A stretch of 64,000 bases of DNA from Enoplolaimus lenunculus (GCA_030248215.1 JASANG010000335.1:166780-230779); one strand, 5' to 3'. Counted from the stretch's first letter, positions 1-14,449 are shown. The notes: generated by a model from the letters alone, not told the origin. Numbers and translations: made by a program.

Positions 1-728
1 ATGGCAAAGCTTCTTTTCCGTATAATAATTTTCGTTCAAAATTATGGCAAAGCTTCTTTTCCGTATAATAATTAATCTGAAAAGTTGATGGAAGGTGTGT
101 TCATGTTTTGAAACACTAGCCTAAAATCAGTGTGCAACCAGAATTCCGGTTCCGGCAATTTTTGAGCTTTCGATTCCGGTAAATTTTTCACAGAATTAAA
201 AATTCCGGAATTAAATTTTGGTCGGTGGAAATTCAGGTAATTTACTAAAAAATGACGATAAAAATTAAGTAATTTCATTCGTATAGTATATAAACCTTGA
301 CAAGCGCCGAAAATATACCGCCGAAGGTAGATTGCGCTTCCGTGGAATTATGAAAATATAAAATACAGCAGATAAAGTAAATACCTATCTCCAACTATTA
401 CTAAGGGTTATTTTACCAATATTGCAAACAAAAAAAATTAAAATGAATTTTTCGGTGGCATGTATTTTTCGTTTCCCAGTTCCGTTTCCTATAAGTTTTT
501 CGAATTCTTGTTCCTGTAAATTGTAATTCCGGTTGCACCCTGCTTAAATGTATATCTTTGTTCTTATTCCTATTAAATTATTAAATGCGTTCAAGTTTAT
601 GTGTGTACTATGAAAATCGTCATTGTATGCTTAATAACGTAACCAACCCTACGCCGCTATATCAGTGAGTTGAACGAAGGGATTGTTTTGTGTTACGGGT
701 ATCATTAAGCGATTTGAAGTTGTTTTAG
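1..728 (+). other. Intron of the Argonaute gene (partial)
   Basis: No coding match is seen. It ends at the acceptor TTTTAG at 723-728. It starts with a 30-base direct repeat (1-30 and 44-73) and contains the MITE at 128-542. Confidence 0.7.
128..542. mobile_element. hAT-like MITE with CAGGGTGCAACC termini
   Basis: Inverted ends read CAGTGTGCAACCAGAATTCCGG on the left and, reversed, CAGGGTGCAACCGGAATT on the right. CAGGG-type ends are typical of hAT elements. The interior is rich in short ATTCCGG and CCGGAAT words. The flanking 8-mers are only partly alike, so the copy is old. A related copy lies at 6295-6596. No coding capacity is seen. Confidence 0.55.
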
Positions 729-3700
729 GTTGTCGGCAGCATGGATGCTCATCCGTCGCGTTATGCTGCTACAGTTCGGGTTCAGCAACACCGCAACGAA
801 TTAATCAGCGATTTGGCGATCATGGTTCGCGATCTGCTAATACAGTTTTATCGAAGCACACGGTTCAAACCAACGCGTATAATACTCTATCGCGATGGCG
901 TGTCTGAAGGACAATTTTTTAACGTAAAATATTAAGTCGTTTTTCAGTTGGCAATTTTAAGTTATTAAAAATTATTACGCACAGAATATTTTACAACTTT
1001 AATTAGTAGGGCCGGTTCAGAGGTGTGAATACCGATACGGTGACCGGACACTAGCACCCATAAGAAATTTTTCAGTATTTACAAAGTGGGCTGTGTATTG
1101 TTTTGCTCAGCCATTATTATAGCACGATTTATTGACAGTAATATTGTAACACTAACAAAACGATGTCTTAGTTACGACAGGCTATGATGAACTAAGGTAA
1201 ACTCTCTCGATGATTTGGCCTTCGTACGCCGTAATCTGATTTAGCTATAGTTCTGAGCCACCGTTTGGTTGTTTATCTCATGGTAACAGAAATGTAAAAG
1301 AAGTTTTCTGGAGGGAGGGTAAGGTAAACTACTCAACCGGTTGCAAAACCTCGAGTGGGGGCGGGCTTGAACCAAGGGGAAGGAGGAAAATCGAGCTTGT
1401 GGGTGCTTTGACTCGCGATTAATTTTTGAGTTTTTTAAACTTTTTTAGGTTTGTTGAAATGGGTATTAATTTATAGTATTATCTTTTATTCATTCATTAG
1501 GTTCTGCAACACGAATTACGCGCAATGCGTGAAGCATGTATGATGTTGGAACGTGGTTATCAACCGGGAATAACGTTTATTGCTGTTCAAAAACGACACC
1601 ACACACGTCTGTTTGCGGTTGAGAAAAAGGATCAGGTGAGAAAGCTAAAACGGTGTCGTATTTATGTACACAAGCTTTTGCATGATTCCAAATTCAAACA
1701 AATGCGAGAATACCACTATTTAAACCTAATGCTGGCGTGACGTTTCAGATTTTTAATAGCATCTATTCATTTTATTATTGCAGTATCCCTAGGCTTCTGG
1801 CGTGTGAGGGCCAAGCCCCCCGGTACTTCGGTGAAGTGGAGAAAAGTAAAGTTTAGTTCCGTGATATACATGTTTCTCTTCTCAGTATGTAATCGTAGGT
1901 ACGTATATATAGTATTAGCGATGTGACGATTATTCGGCATCGGTAATAATCCGCACTTTTTGTGAGTATCGGCTCAGCACTACCAAAAATTGTCGATTCT
2001 TTTCAAACACACTGATATACGCTAACAAGGTAAAATAATAGCATTCCAGCTCACTGTTATGTACAAAAAGTGTCGATTATTATTGATGCCGATTAATCGA
2101 CACATCCCTACAAATTAGATGTGTCAGTAATCAACTGCAACAGTTGAGTTGAGGGATTATCATTTAAATATCGCGTTTATAAATTGGAACACTAAAAATC
2201 AGTTAGCTAAACGCTAAATAGCTAAATTAATCAGCTATGCCATGGTTTTCTCTTTCATATTAATGTGTTCTGTTGTTATTCCTTTAGGTTGGGAAAGCAT
2301 TCAATATACCGCCCGGGACAACTGTAGACATTGGCATTACACATCCTGTTGAGTTTGACTTCTTCCTTTGTAGCCATGCCGGAATTCAGGTCAGTGTTAA
2401 ACCAAGTTTTCTTGTTTAGCAAGGTATATAACATGCTAGCTATAATGGACAATGACGGTAGTGTCTCGTTGATGTGATCTTTCAGATATATCATCATTTT
2501 ATGTGTTAACCTCGCGGTGGGGTTTTAAAATTTGAGCCGTTTATTAGCTTCAGGCTAATTTGCATAATTAATTGAACCGAAATTAGTACATTCTACATTA
2601 TTTCACTAATTATTACAGTTACAAGCAATCTAATTTCAGCATGAAAGGGTTTTTGGCTGCGAGGAATCTTCATAGACTGTTAACCAATAGTTGAGCAGTT
2701 AGCTAATAGATAATTTGCATATTAAGAAAGGTTATTAAGCCTAAATTAAAACTTTTTACAATATTTCACTAATTATTGAGGTTAAAAGCAATATAATTAG
2801 TTAGCTAATAGCTAATTTGCATATATATTAGCTTAATTGATGAGCCTAAATTAGGCGTTTTTACAATGTTTCACTAATTATTAGGGTTACAAGCAATCTA
2901 ATTTCAGCAATAATGGGTTTTCGGGTGCGAAGAATGTAAATAAATTGTCTACAAACATCTAAAACCGATAATAGAATAGTTAGCTAATAGCTAATTTGCA
3001 TATTAGTTAATTAACAAGACAAAATTAAGACTTTTTAAATTATTTCAATAATTAGGGTTACTGAAGGTTTTTGGTTGCGAAGATTCTGAATAAATTGTTT
3101 ATAAACCTCTAAAACTGATCACTGAGTAATTAGCTAATAGATAATTTGGATATAAGCATAGATTAGGCGTTTTTACAATGTTTCACTAATTATTAAGGTT
3201 ACAATCTAATTTTAGTAAATTGCTTACAAATTTCCAAAACCGATAAATGAATATATAGTTAGCTAATTATTACCTTAATTGCTTACGTATGTTTGAGCCT
3301 CGCTCAATAAATGTAGTCCCACTACGGCTGGTTTATTGATATAAGCTGACTTAGCTCTGTTGTCTGAAAGGCGTCGTAGAGTGGCAATTAGGTTAGGGTC
3401 TTCTTTCAGCTAGGACTAGTTCGATAATTCTTTTTTGAGATCTTTTAGCGAAGTGAAGTTTTGTATAGCTGGGCAGTGGCACCACAAATGTTCCGTTTAA
3501 TCAGCTCTATTGTATTTCAGGGGACATCGCGCCCGAGCCATTACCACGTTTTATGGGATGACAACAATTTAACTGCTGATGAATTACAGATGTTGACGTA
3601 TCAGTTGTGTCACACATATGTGCGATGCACACGGTCTGTCTCGATTCCCGCACCCGCATATTACGCGCATTTGGTTGCATTTCGCGCACGTTATCATTTA

Positions 3701-4463
3701 GTTGACAGGGATCATGACAGGTAACGCGGAAGAGTGAATGCTAAGCTGTATTACTTCAAACATATTGTCTTGCAAGTATTACACCGCGTAATAGGGATGC
3801 TAGTCTCAATCTCGTTCTCGCCAAGTCTTGATGTTTTTAATCGTGACCACCCATCCCTGCTTCATAATGTGTGTTAACGTGAAAGAAACCACATTGAACT
3901 TTTGTTTTATGTTTTACTAGGGGGTCTCTCTCAGTTTGTTCAACTTACCCACTCGGCGCTATCCTACCCTGCTCAAAGAATACCCCTGTTTTGAAATAGT
4001 GTATACGTATTAAAAACTGAAACAAAAATGAATTTGCGCCGCCTCTTAACTAACAATGGATTTATGCCATCTCGAAACTTTGAAAATATTTCTTTCTCGT
4101 AAAATTATAATCATTTATCGTGAGTATGGTTTAATTCTTCGAATTTATAACGATGTAATAATCTTTATCGCGGCAAAATTTGGAAATAATCGACATACAC
4201 ATTTTTTTATTGGCACATCACTAATTTTTATATAGTAGGCATTCTGAAAAGTCCAACCAACTCATCGAGCCCGCATTGTACCTGGGGAAGCCTCTCCATT
4301 CAAAATTGGGTTAGCGAAATGCTAATTCTATACTATGTCTTTATTGAATTATAGCGGCGAAGGCAGCCAACCGTCTGGCACAAGCGAAGATACAACTTAC
4401 ACTTCGATGGCTCGGGCAATCCAGGTTCATCCGGATGCAAACAACGTTATGTATTTTGCTTGA
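729..4463 (+). CDS. alg-1: ALG-1/ALG-2-like Argonaute, C-terminal five exons (partial)
   Basis: miRNA-class Argonaute, the core protein of the cytoplasmic silencing complex. Five exons carry the last ~246 residues, most of the PIWI domain: 729-923, 1501-1635, 2288-2389, 3521-3720 and 4355-4463 (TGA 4461-4463). Each is bounded by AG and GT; the first three are in phase 0, and the codon split after 3720 is completed by C at 4355 to give Ser. Three of the four slicer residues of the DEDH tetrad are visible: Glu in QHRNE (exon 1), Asp in YRDG (exon 1) and His in YYAHLV (exon 4). The first Asp lies in an upstream exon outside the window. Other family phrases are [29 protein letters not shown] and the terminal MYFA. 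The [14 protein letters not shown] tail is the form I know from nematode ALG-1/2 rather than from fly AGO1 or vertebrate AGOs. The choice between ALG-1 and ALG-2 cannot be made here. Confidence 0.95.
1916..2110. mobile_element. Short inverted-repeat MITE in Argonaute intron
   Basis: About 195 bases with ~45-base imperfect inverted ends. Both ends read, outward to inward, TAG-GATGTG-CGATTA-TCGGCATC, followed by TAATAATC and CACTTTTTGT. TAGGGATGTG-type ends resemble hAT-derived MITEs. No clear target duplication. Confidence 0.6.
2525..3275. repeat. Degenerate tandem repeat in Argonaute intron
   Basis: About five degenerate units of roughly 120-190 bases share the phrases GTTAGCTAATAGCTAATTTG, TTTTTACAATGTTTCACTAA and ACAAGCAATCTAATTTCAGC. 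They lie in the intron between the exons at 2288-2389 and 3521-3720. Confidence 0.7.
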
Positions 4464-4781
4464 ATTTAATGTACAAAAAGAAGTTGCTGTGCATATCTAT
4501 AGGATTTTTAACATACACACATTCGTGTTCAAGAACAATGGTTCAACAAATCGTGTTGATTTGTACAAAATTGTTCGTTGCGCTATTTATTCAGCTAGTG
4601 TAATGTACTATTTCATGCGATTCATTTACTGATAATCTCATTTTTATTGATTAATACTACTGATCGCTCATTGTTTACGGTAACAACTGTCTGAGTCTGA
4701 CTGTGTGTGTATTATTTAACTTGAGTTTCAGATTAAACAATCAAAATTCAAGTTCATTAGCATCTGTGTCCACATTTGTGA

Positions 4782-4787
4782 AATAAA
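4782..4787 (+). promoter_or_regulatory. Likely poly(A) signal of the Argonaute gene
   Basis: AATAAA about 320 bases after the stop codon; a second AATAAA follows near 4829. These are the first canonical signals I see downstream of the last exon. Confidence 0.45.
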
Positions 4788-6294
4788 TTAAAAAGCTTGC
4801 GGTTCAAATCGTTGAACGAGTTATTTTAAATAAACTAATCGTAGCGGTTACTACAAGAAATCCATTTTTGCGGAAATGTGTCCAAATGGGACATGGTTTT
4901 CAAACACTACACAACACACACGTTTTTGGTTAGCATTATTTAACAATCGGAACAGTAAATTTATACTAGAGTTCTAACGGGAATCGGATGTGTAATTCTA
5001 CAACTGCGTAAAAATGCACATCTGATATGTAAATTTGGCAGCTGTGTAAAATTTAACCTATATATAGTGAAACACTTGGATAGTTTTCAATAATTTCTCA
5101 TGCGAAATCGAAAACTGAACAAGAATGCTATGCTGGATCATAATTCCGCTTACATCATGCCTGTGATGCAAGCAGGTAATATCGTTATTGGCATCCGCTA
5201 ATAATGTTTATTAGCTCGTTTCATTTTATTCACGTTTCATAATTTAAACATACGTATAACTGAGCATTGCACTGCTGTAATATGCCTGTCTGTTGCTGGG
5301 AACTGTTAATTGCAGTTTGTATGGTGTGTTGTGTAATCACTTGATGTGCATTTATGTATGCACGTTTCTGTTCAATTCAAAGCTGTTCATTATGAGACAT
5401 GTACATGTGTAACAGTGCCTGATTTGGATATAGATACATTTGTATCTTGCTTGAACAAAACGGTTTTGGGCAAATATGTAGATTATAATGTGCCAACTAA
5501 AAGTGTAATGACGTAATATCTGAGCCTTCCTATCTCGTAAATTTGTTTGCGGATGTGTAAAACTGTGATTTGGCCATCAGTCTAAACGGAACGCATTCAA
5601 GTATGGTGCATGACTTATTTTTGACCAAATCTTATCACAAAACGCGGTTAGATCTTCGCTATACGTCGTATATTAATGCATGTTCGGCAGTCCAATTATA
5701 CTGAACGATTTCTGATCTGTGGATCGAATAGTGATTGTGACGGAAAAATTCATTTTGCAAACTGTACTGCTAAATTGGACCGATGTTAAGGAATTTTTAA
5801 ATTGTGCGCTGAGCTGAGTACAACGGCATGTTTAAAAAAATCACTTTTTTTTATTCTTCAGATAATTAGAATCCAATAAGTAATTGCATTCTTTACTGAT
5901 AGAAAAGTTTAAGAAGTTACAATACAATAGTCTTCTGCAGATAACAATATTGAAAAAGTTTAAACCAGGGCAATGGTTTTAATATGACGGTAGAAGAATA
6001 GAACTAGTACTTTTGATTGGAACCTGTTATATCCTACTCTGTTGCGAAGGGCTAAAATAAGCATACCGGGAACCATTTTACAAGTTACTATATATTGTAT
6101 TTGACTTTGTGTTTTAGTTGACAGGGCTCGTGTACATCTCTTGCAAAGATTCCTAACGTTGCCTTGCTTTCTTGTGTAATTTTGCTGTTGTATTATATGA
6201 CATTGCGCGAATGCTAACTTCCACGGCATGACTAATGAACATACGGTAGCAAAGCAAGTTTGCGTAGTTCACCCTAAAAAGTTTTACAATACTA

Positions 6295-6596
6295 CAGTCA
6301 TGGTGCAACTGAAACCCTGATTCCGGCAAATTTTCACCTTCCGGTACCGGCTCCGGTAAATTTTTACCGGAATTGAAAATTCCGGTATTAAATTATGGTC
6401 GGTGGAAATTAAGATATTTTATTAAAAAATTACGATAAGTACCTATCTCCAGCTAAGGGTTATTTTACCAATAATATTGTAAAAAAGAAAATTACAATAA
6501 ATTTTTCGGCGGCATGTATTTTTAATTTTCCAGTTCCGTTTCCGGTAATTTTCTCAAATTCTGGTTCCGGAAAATTGTAAATCCGGTTGCACCTTG
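6295..6596. mobile_element. hAT-like MITE, second copy of the 128-542 family
   Basis: Inverted ends GGTGCAAC and GGTTGCACCTTG. The interior shares with 128-542 the phrases TTAAATTATGGTCGGTGGAA and AAGGGTTATTTTACCAAT. Shorter than the first copy. Confidence 0.55.
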
Positions 6597-8539
6597 AGTA
6601 CAGTTTCTTGCAACTACAACCAGTATTGTTACTAAACAACAATTTGGGCTCTCGAATTGTAAACGTAATGATTACACTGAGCATTGAAAATAGCGTGTTT
6701 TAAATAGATACCTTCACAATTTCAAAACTTTCAAACAGCTTTCGTTATGCTTGAGTTGGCCAAGCGCCTAACGTATATTCAGTGCAGCTCATGAGTCATT
6801 ACGACATTCTACATTTTCCAAACAACTAATGTTCATATTAATTTTAGCGACATTTAATATTCTTTGATATCTCCGAATCAGTCTGGCGCTTTGTGTTTAT
6901 GTTTCAGTTATGCTAGTCTTTGAAATAATTTATTCTCTAATATATATTTTATTTTATTTATTCGTTTAGTTTGATCCTGTTGTGATTTCCGTCTTCTGTT
7001 GTCTTACCCGTTTGCAGTTACGCAGAAGTTGCGATTTTATCATATGACATTAATTTATACTATCATGAGCGGTGATGTAAGACTTGTTTCTTTTTCATTT
7101 GAACACTATAAGCGAAAAGTTAGTCTAAATAAGTAGGGCACATTCGCATGTTAATTTAAAACGTATCGGAGCGGATAGTGAATTTTTTAACGAACCAGGT
7201 GTTAACCAAGTATAATATCTAAATTGCGTTCTGGAAGTATTTGATTCGAACAAAAGTGTGCTTACCGTATTAAAATTATTAAAGTATTAAAGTTTTATGA
7301 CTTACCTGGAAATACAACCGCAGCAATATGTTAATGTTAAATATGGCCCTTTGGCAAAAGCAGTTTTATGGTATTCCGGACTACAACCGTTAATATCAGC
7401 TGGTATTCGGTAGTAATATCAGCTGGTATTCGGTAGTGTTATACTGGAGCCGGATACGGATATCGTTTTTGCTGAATATCCAGTCGCTCCCTGATCTGAA
7501 CAAGTAAACGAACAATGTAAATTAATGGTTAGCAATTTGTTACATTCGGTTAACAATTGTAATGCTAAGTTTTCATTAATTTTAGTTTTGTTTTGTTCTT
7601 AACAATTTCTCACATGATTATTTTTCGATTAAGCTGAAATCTATTTTTCCTTTGATCTTTACATGGGCTGAAAAATTAGTACGGTGTGTAAGTATATTGT
7701 GCACTATTTCAGTATATACATACATTGTGCTGAGTTGCTCACAGTCAAAGAGGGAAAAGGTTACGTATTCAATTCAGGGAGCAACTGTAAGTCCCGGACA
7801 GTTAATGTAATCAGTTCGCTTTCAGGTTGTTCGGGCAGCACATTTTTGTACTACAAGCTTTGACCTTGAGTTGAACCTTGCTTTAGTTCATTGTACATAG
7901 TTTGATTATTGGTTTTCAGTTCAAATTTTAACTCGAATACTTCAGTTGTATCTTGTGGGCTGTTTGTGATATTTAATGTTCGTCAATTTTTCACTATATT
8001 AAAGTGTCACGGTTGACTGAATCACATTGTCGAGCGAATTCCGGTTGCACCGTGATATACATGTATACATAAATATATGTATATATTACACATGTCTAAA
8101 TTCAGGGTACTACCAGAGGTGTCTCCGGCTCTGGCAAAACTACCTCCAACCAGGGTTGCACAGAGTCCACGATTTGAGCAAATCCGGATCCAGTGCTATT
8201 AATTTGCCGAATCCGTAATCTTGCATGTTGCAAATTTCAGTATGTCAATGATTTGCTTCATAATATCAATGCAAAGACGCATGGCTTTTAAACGTTACTA
8301 CATTGCGTGAGGCCCAAACAAAGTTGAGTTTGAAACTAAAGTATACTTAGTTATTTCTAATTAACGTATCTCAAGCTTTTGAAACAAGACAAACAAAGGT
8401 TTAATTTAACGGATATTGCAGTATCGGATATCAGTATGAACTAAGGGGCGCGGCGTGGGATAAAAATAAATGAGCGTACCCGATACAATTCTAAAAATCG
8501 TTATGCTGCTGCCTCAATAGTTCTGGGTATACATTCGGT

Positions 8540-8647
8540 GACCCATGTATAGAACAGGGCCGGAACAGTAGTATAAGCATTTGCTACGCCTAAGCCTCTA
8601 TTATAGCCCGTGCGCAAAACGATCCGGCCCTGTTGTATACATGGGCC
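8540..8647. mobile_element. hAT-type MITE of the TTAGGC-bearing family, short copy
   Basis: 108 bases flanked by the 8-base direct repeat CATTCGGT (8532-8539 and 8648-8655), the duplication size made by hAT transposases. The inverted ends match the family consensus GGCCCATGTATAGAACAGGG, then CCGGA. Inside there is only one TAAGCC hexamer plus a degenerate one, so the array seen in sister copies is nearly absent. Confidence 0.8.
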
Positions 8648-11600
8648 CATTCGGTTTAAAAGATTGCTACTGACTATGAAATGTTTGCGTTGGCCACCTG
8701 AAATTGAGTTGATTTGGTTTGTCGCAAAACATCTGCAACAGTGATTTTATCGAATGTCACCATTCCCTCGAATTATGTAAACCAAAGTGCAACTGGAGAT
8801 GAAAAATACCGGAGGCAACGAAACTTGTCGGAGCCGGAGGTGAGGCGAAATTAGCTAGTAAAAATGATGGTTAATTAGTTAATTTTAGCCAATATCTGCA
8901 ATATGTTGTTAAGTTGTTTGACTTTTATGCCTTATCATCCGCCTTGAGCTTAGGATTGGGAGTAGACAGTTCGGGATACGCTAATTTTCTGCAAAATTCC
9001 GAAAATTCTTTCCTTAAAATTGTGACAAAAGTAAAACGAAACGCGCTAAACAGATAAAGTTTGCAAAATTATGTCAAATTTTACTACCGAAATGGCTGGA
9101 ACTTCCGATATAGTTCTACGGGAGGCGGAGGCCGCTTTTCTGTCGAAGTTTTAAAAAATTACTCTGAAGTCGTATTTTTGTTAACTTTTAAAACGATTGC
9201 CTAAAGGTAATATAAATTTTGGTTTTGATAACTAATTTAAGATGTAGCTTCACAGCCACTGTGGTTACGCATTCCAGGTCGCCTTAATGATACAATCAGA
9301 CTGTCTTGAAGCCATCCGGATCGGTGTTGTGTCTGACGTCAAACAAACCCTAAGAACAACAAATATCTGAGTATCCGATTTCTTTTCAATTCCTTTCCAT
9401 ACGTAAGTAGATATTTTTATTTCTTAACCACTTCACAAAGCATTGATGGGTGCAAACAGCACAGAGTTTAACATATTTCTATTAAAAGTACTTTGTTGTT
9501 GGTGAACCTGTGTCAGCATTTTCGAAATTTAAGAATCCAACCGACTAACATTTGCTCAGCGTTGGAATAACATGGTCTCTACGACCACTGTTTAAAATTT
9601 TACAAGTTATTAAGGAAGAAGCCCGGAATTAAACTTCGACCAGCATAGTACTCGAGTTAAACATACTACAACACCATGTGGACAGTGCAACAACTTCTTG
9701 TACTGGTATTGCTGGTATATGCGCACGAATGGAAATTTTTGCGTTTTTATTTATATAATATTCACAATTCAGTGGTGTATTCTATTTCTGAAAAACATTT
9801 GTACCCCGTCTCCTGCCTCTCTTTAAGAGCTGCTTATTGTAGTACTTACTGTGTTCCACAACATAATTTACTTGTTACAAAATATCTTTATGTATGTATG
9901 ATACATGTACGTTATCATCACTTCAATGCAATGTCAACGTTGGCTGAACGCATATCAATCAAATACATGTCTTCTAAACCAGCGAAACCACCGTTTTTTA
10001 ATTGCATTCTTTTTGAACAAACAAAAGATTGCGAAACGGTGTACGAGGAGGCAGTGAAAATTTGTAAGTTTGTTTAACGAGGAATCAATGTTGGTTTTCG
10101 CGTTATCAGTTGGCAGGCGTATGATTTTTTGGCGTGTTTAAATTTTAAAGAATTTTCAAATATATTCTTTATTGATTTAAAAATGTATTTTTTGATGATT
10201 GCAGTTTATTAAACCACATTAAGCACCAACCACTACCTCGACAATGTATCACCAAATTTATAAAACAAAGGCGCACGCAACTGTTTAATATCACTTCGGT
10301 TTGTTGATTTAAGCATTTTTTCTGGTTAATGTAAGGGTTTGAAGTTTATATTTTTAAATGCGTTTTTTGCTCACTCATTTCCTCCTCGTGCGTGGTGCGA
10401 CAACCAGCCAGTGAGAAACGAAGATTGGCGTTTTACGCACCGGTTTGATAATTAATTGCCTTTGGCATTGTTTGTTTATCAGATATTGGTTAATTTCAGC
10501 GTTTCTTGCTAATTTTAGTCATCTATTTTGTAACCGTGGGGTACTTCTCTGTTTTCAGTTGCACGGAGAGAAGTATGCTATATATATTGAGTGGGCCATG
10601 TTAGACTTTGGTTCCGAATTATTTTTACCCTATTAAGTTCTGACCAAAGGCTTAGGCTTGGACCAGGTTTAGTTATAGGCTTTTACGCTGAGGTTAGGCT
10701 TTAGGCTTAACCTTTGGAATATGCATAATATTAATTCAAATATTAATGCCCTTGTATTACGGTTACGTCGGTAGTTTTAAACTGCATTTCAATAGCAAGT
10801 TGTTTTAAAATAACACTTGATTAAAATTTTTGACAATTTTAAATTATTAATATATCGTGGCTTATTCCGTTGTGAAAAATTCCACGCAACGATAAAAATA
10901 ATTAATATAATTAAAGCTAAAATGTCAAATAAAATTTACGTAATTTAGGCTTAGTTAGAGCTAAGTTTTAGATGTATGTATAGGTATACAGAATGAACAA
11001 CAAATGTATTTATGCTAACGCTATGTGCCTTTTTATTAACTAACATGTTAGCGTAACAAATATTATAACCACAGCGACTATGTGTAGTTGTCAATAAATG
11101 AGTATCAGGGGTACTCAGCCCTCCACCTAGACAAATTTTGACTTCAAAATTTTCAACTTCGCTTCTAGGTCAACGAAAACCCTTGTATGCTCCTTTGGGA
11201 ACATTTATAGCCCATTTGGCACGGTGAGCTGGCTACGGGCCTGCATTGATTGCGTTTAGTTAAAATCAAATTGGACGTTTTACCATGCGTTGAAGTATTT
11301 TGTCGCATGTAACCATTTGTCAAACAAACTCGAAAAGACAACTGACAAAACTAACCAGCAAAGTTTTCTTAAATCCAGACAAATTTCATAAAATTTCAAG
11401 TTTTTATCAAAAGAACCATTTTAAATTTTTAATTTTTGTTCGTTACATACACAAAGAAATTGTTGAAAACGGAACAGAAGACGGTGTCAATCGTTCAAGC
11501 CGTGGGGGCAGAAAACACCTGATCCAAAGGAAACAAATCTTTAGCGATTCGACTTTTTTTTCAAGTTTTCAAAAACCCAGGTATGATATATAAAACAAGT

Positions 11601-13403
11601 TTTATTCAACGCGAAACTTGGAACATTTTTAAATTGAATTCTACTTAAACGACCAATTATATATTTCACTTATGAATCACAAATTTAAACTTCATTCAAG
11701 GCGAACATACAATTAAATGAGATTGACGTATATATACTGCACTTTTGCGCGTACAAAGACCTGTAAATCGTAGACTGTAATTTTTAGTTAAAGCTTAAAC
11801 TGTTTTTAGTCGGTTTTATAAAATTCAAAATCTGTTGTCTATCGTTTAAGAGACATAAATTATTAAGTTTGGTGAAAATTTATCCATTTTCTCATTTCCG
11901 TCTCTTTCACTTGACCAAGTATAATTTGAAATGTTCCTATTTTGCGCATGCCTGAATTACTTTTTTTGTTGCCGCCGTCAGTCACTATGCGTCCCTATCA
12001 GTCACCGTGCGTCGCTGTGCGTCACTCTGCGGCGTCATACACAAATTACCAACGGACCCCAAACGACAATTACAGTACAGATATTTTTGTCATTGTTCGC
12101 GATAATTTTTTTCAGAAATATTGAGAGCTCGGTTTTTTTGAAAACTTCAGCTTGTTGTTGAAACCCAAGAGATGCAAGAGGTAAATTTATCTTTCGCCGC
12201 CTCAAAATCCCAATACTTTCAAACGTATATTGCGGGTGCTAAGATAGACGCATAAACATTTTATTTTATTCGAAATAAAAATATTACAACTAAGATTGTA
12301 AGATTTATTACGTTTGATCTGTAGTTGAGATCAATGTATATATAACGATGTGTCGGTCTGCTCTGTTATATATTACCTCTGGTGCGATACAACCGATAAT
12401 GCGTCTATTTTCAAGCGGATAGTTAATGTTGAACAAGTGCCAGTTTAAAAAACGTCTTTTACATGCAGTGTACATTTTGTTTGGTTGGTTGGTTCAAAAG
12501 CTTAAAAATTTTGGATCAAGTACGGTGCATGTGGCCCTCTAGACTCTGAAACGGTTGTCTATCTATCTCCTATTTGCTTGTAAGGGGGTCTGAGACCGTC
12601 AGAGAGCTCCGGAATATCCGATTTGCCATATGATTTCAAAAAATGTCTGCGCCTGCGGCGTAATTTAGATTAATTATCGCATTACTTATCCTCGCTTCCA
12701 TTTTACTGGATCAGCTACTGATCCTTTGTAGAAGTGTGCTCATTTCTCATGTTATGGGGTGGTCAGAGTTGTTCACGGCACAGCCTCTGGCGCAATGAAA
12801 TCCACACATGAGAAATCTTGGATCCGCCACTGCCCAAAATTTTAAACAACACTGGTCTGACGACTTGAAGTTGTTTAATATTATCAGTTTTTTTACTCTG
12901 GATGGGTTTCTAAACCTGAAAGGTCATACCTATCACTCCTAGTCGGCGCAATGCTGTAACGATTTCTACTGATTAGCATTTTTTATCGCGTTTGTACTTT
13001 GTCAGTAACTATGTGCGATAACAAGTTGTGCCCTGTGCACTTGTTTTTATTGTTTACAATTGGAAACATTTAGTAATTGATTTTGAGTGTGTCAACTACA
13101 ACAAGTTTATTTCGCAACTGCCTTGTGCTGGATAAGTTCAAATAAGCCGGCCTAAAATCGTTTTTGGAAAATCTGTCCGCGTACTCAGTTTTTGTTGTTT
13201 GATAGCGGATAACAGCCTTGAAACCATGGCAATAAGTGCTCGTGCAAAAAACACCATTCTGCTATTTCATCTATTAATGTAAAAAATCATAAGCGGGACG
13301 TTTAAATGCAATATTGCTATAGAGTAAGCTTGAGCTTTAGACTATTTCTTGCTTAAACTGAGGTTTAGGCTTAAGTATAAGCTCATTCTTACGCATTGGC
13401 CTA

Positions 13404-13515
13404 CGCTGCAAAAAATGGTGAGTCAAATTGACTCTCTCCGAAATAGGCTTTTTCTGACTACGCAAACTGAGTCAAAATTCCACTCCGCCTGAATCAAATT
13501 CGACTGTTATGCTGA
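13404..13515. mobile_element. Partial copy of the TA-flanked palindromic MITE
   Basis: Starts after TA with CGCTGCAAAAAATGGTGAGT and follows the left arm of the complete copies at 30949-31145 and 59706-59884, then decays. The right arm is not recognisable. Confidence 0.6.
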
Positions 13516-14120
13516 AAATCTAGTTCGTTTAGAAAATTAGGTAGCATAAAATATAAAAAATTAAAAGTGATCAGTCATTCTGTGTTGTGATTGGTTTTAA
13601 ATGCGAAACAGTTTCTTACGTCTTACAGTTCTCGACTTCACAACTAAATTTTCGCAAGTTTGTGGAGCATTGCTATATTTTTAATTTTTGGTTATTAACA
13701 TTCAAACCCACCACCTCGTTTTTAGGTTCAGGCATGCAGTGTGACAACACAACGTACCAGATGAAAGAAAAAAGTTCGAGGAACAGTATAATGTGGCAAT
13801 TTCTTCACATCATTTGGAATTTAAACAAAAACTGGTAGTTGAGCCAAAATTAATCCAGAATAATTGAGTCACACCCAGTTGCGTTCTGGTTACGGTTTCG
13901 TATTGGATTTTTGACATGTTTTACAGATTAATCCACAAAGTCCTTCGAAGAAAACTGTCACAACACAAACCAGGCACGTCTCTTATTAATCGCTATTAGT
14001 GTTTGTTTCTAAACGTTTAAAGGCCGAGTTTTTCTCTATTTTTCTCTAACAGTGCCGTGTTCCTGTCATAACTGTAATGATGGAAGCGGCTATCAATAAA
14101 GTATGCTTTACCGAAACGGT

Positions 14121-14449
14121 GGCCCATGCATAGAACAGGGCCGGATCGTTTTCCGGAGGGGGTATAATAGAGTCAGTTTAAGCTTTAGACTAATTTTTTG
14201 CTTAGGCTTAGGCTTATGCTTAGGAATAGGCTCATCCATACGCTTAGGCTTAGGCTTAGGCTTAGGAATAGGCTTATCCATACGCTTAGGCTTAGGCTTA
14301 GGCTTAGGAATAGGCTCATCCATACGCCTAGGCTTGGGCTTAGGCTTAGGCTTAGGAATAGGCTCATCCATATGGTTAGGCTTAGGCTTTAGGCTTAGGC
14401 TTAGGAATATGCTTATATTACTGTTCCGTCCCTGTTCTATACATGGGCC
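14121..14449. mobile_element. hAT-type MITE with long (TTAGGC)n array
   Basis: 329 bases. The left end GGCCCATGCATAGAACAGGG and the right end (reversed) GGCCCATGTATAGAACAGGG are inverted. The interior has four repeats of a ~60-base unit made of GGAATAGGCTCATCCATACG followed by runs of TTAGGC. No exact target duplication. The hexamer array opens spurious Leu/Gly, Lys/Pro and Arg/Leu frames on both strands; none is a gene. Confidence 0.8.

Noticed and set aside
9676-10077. 133-codon frame with a hydrophobic start
   Set aside because: No recognisable domain and ordinary AT-rich composition; it could be chance, and no splice partners are evident.
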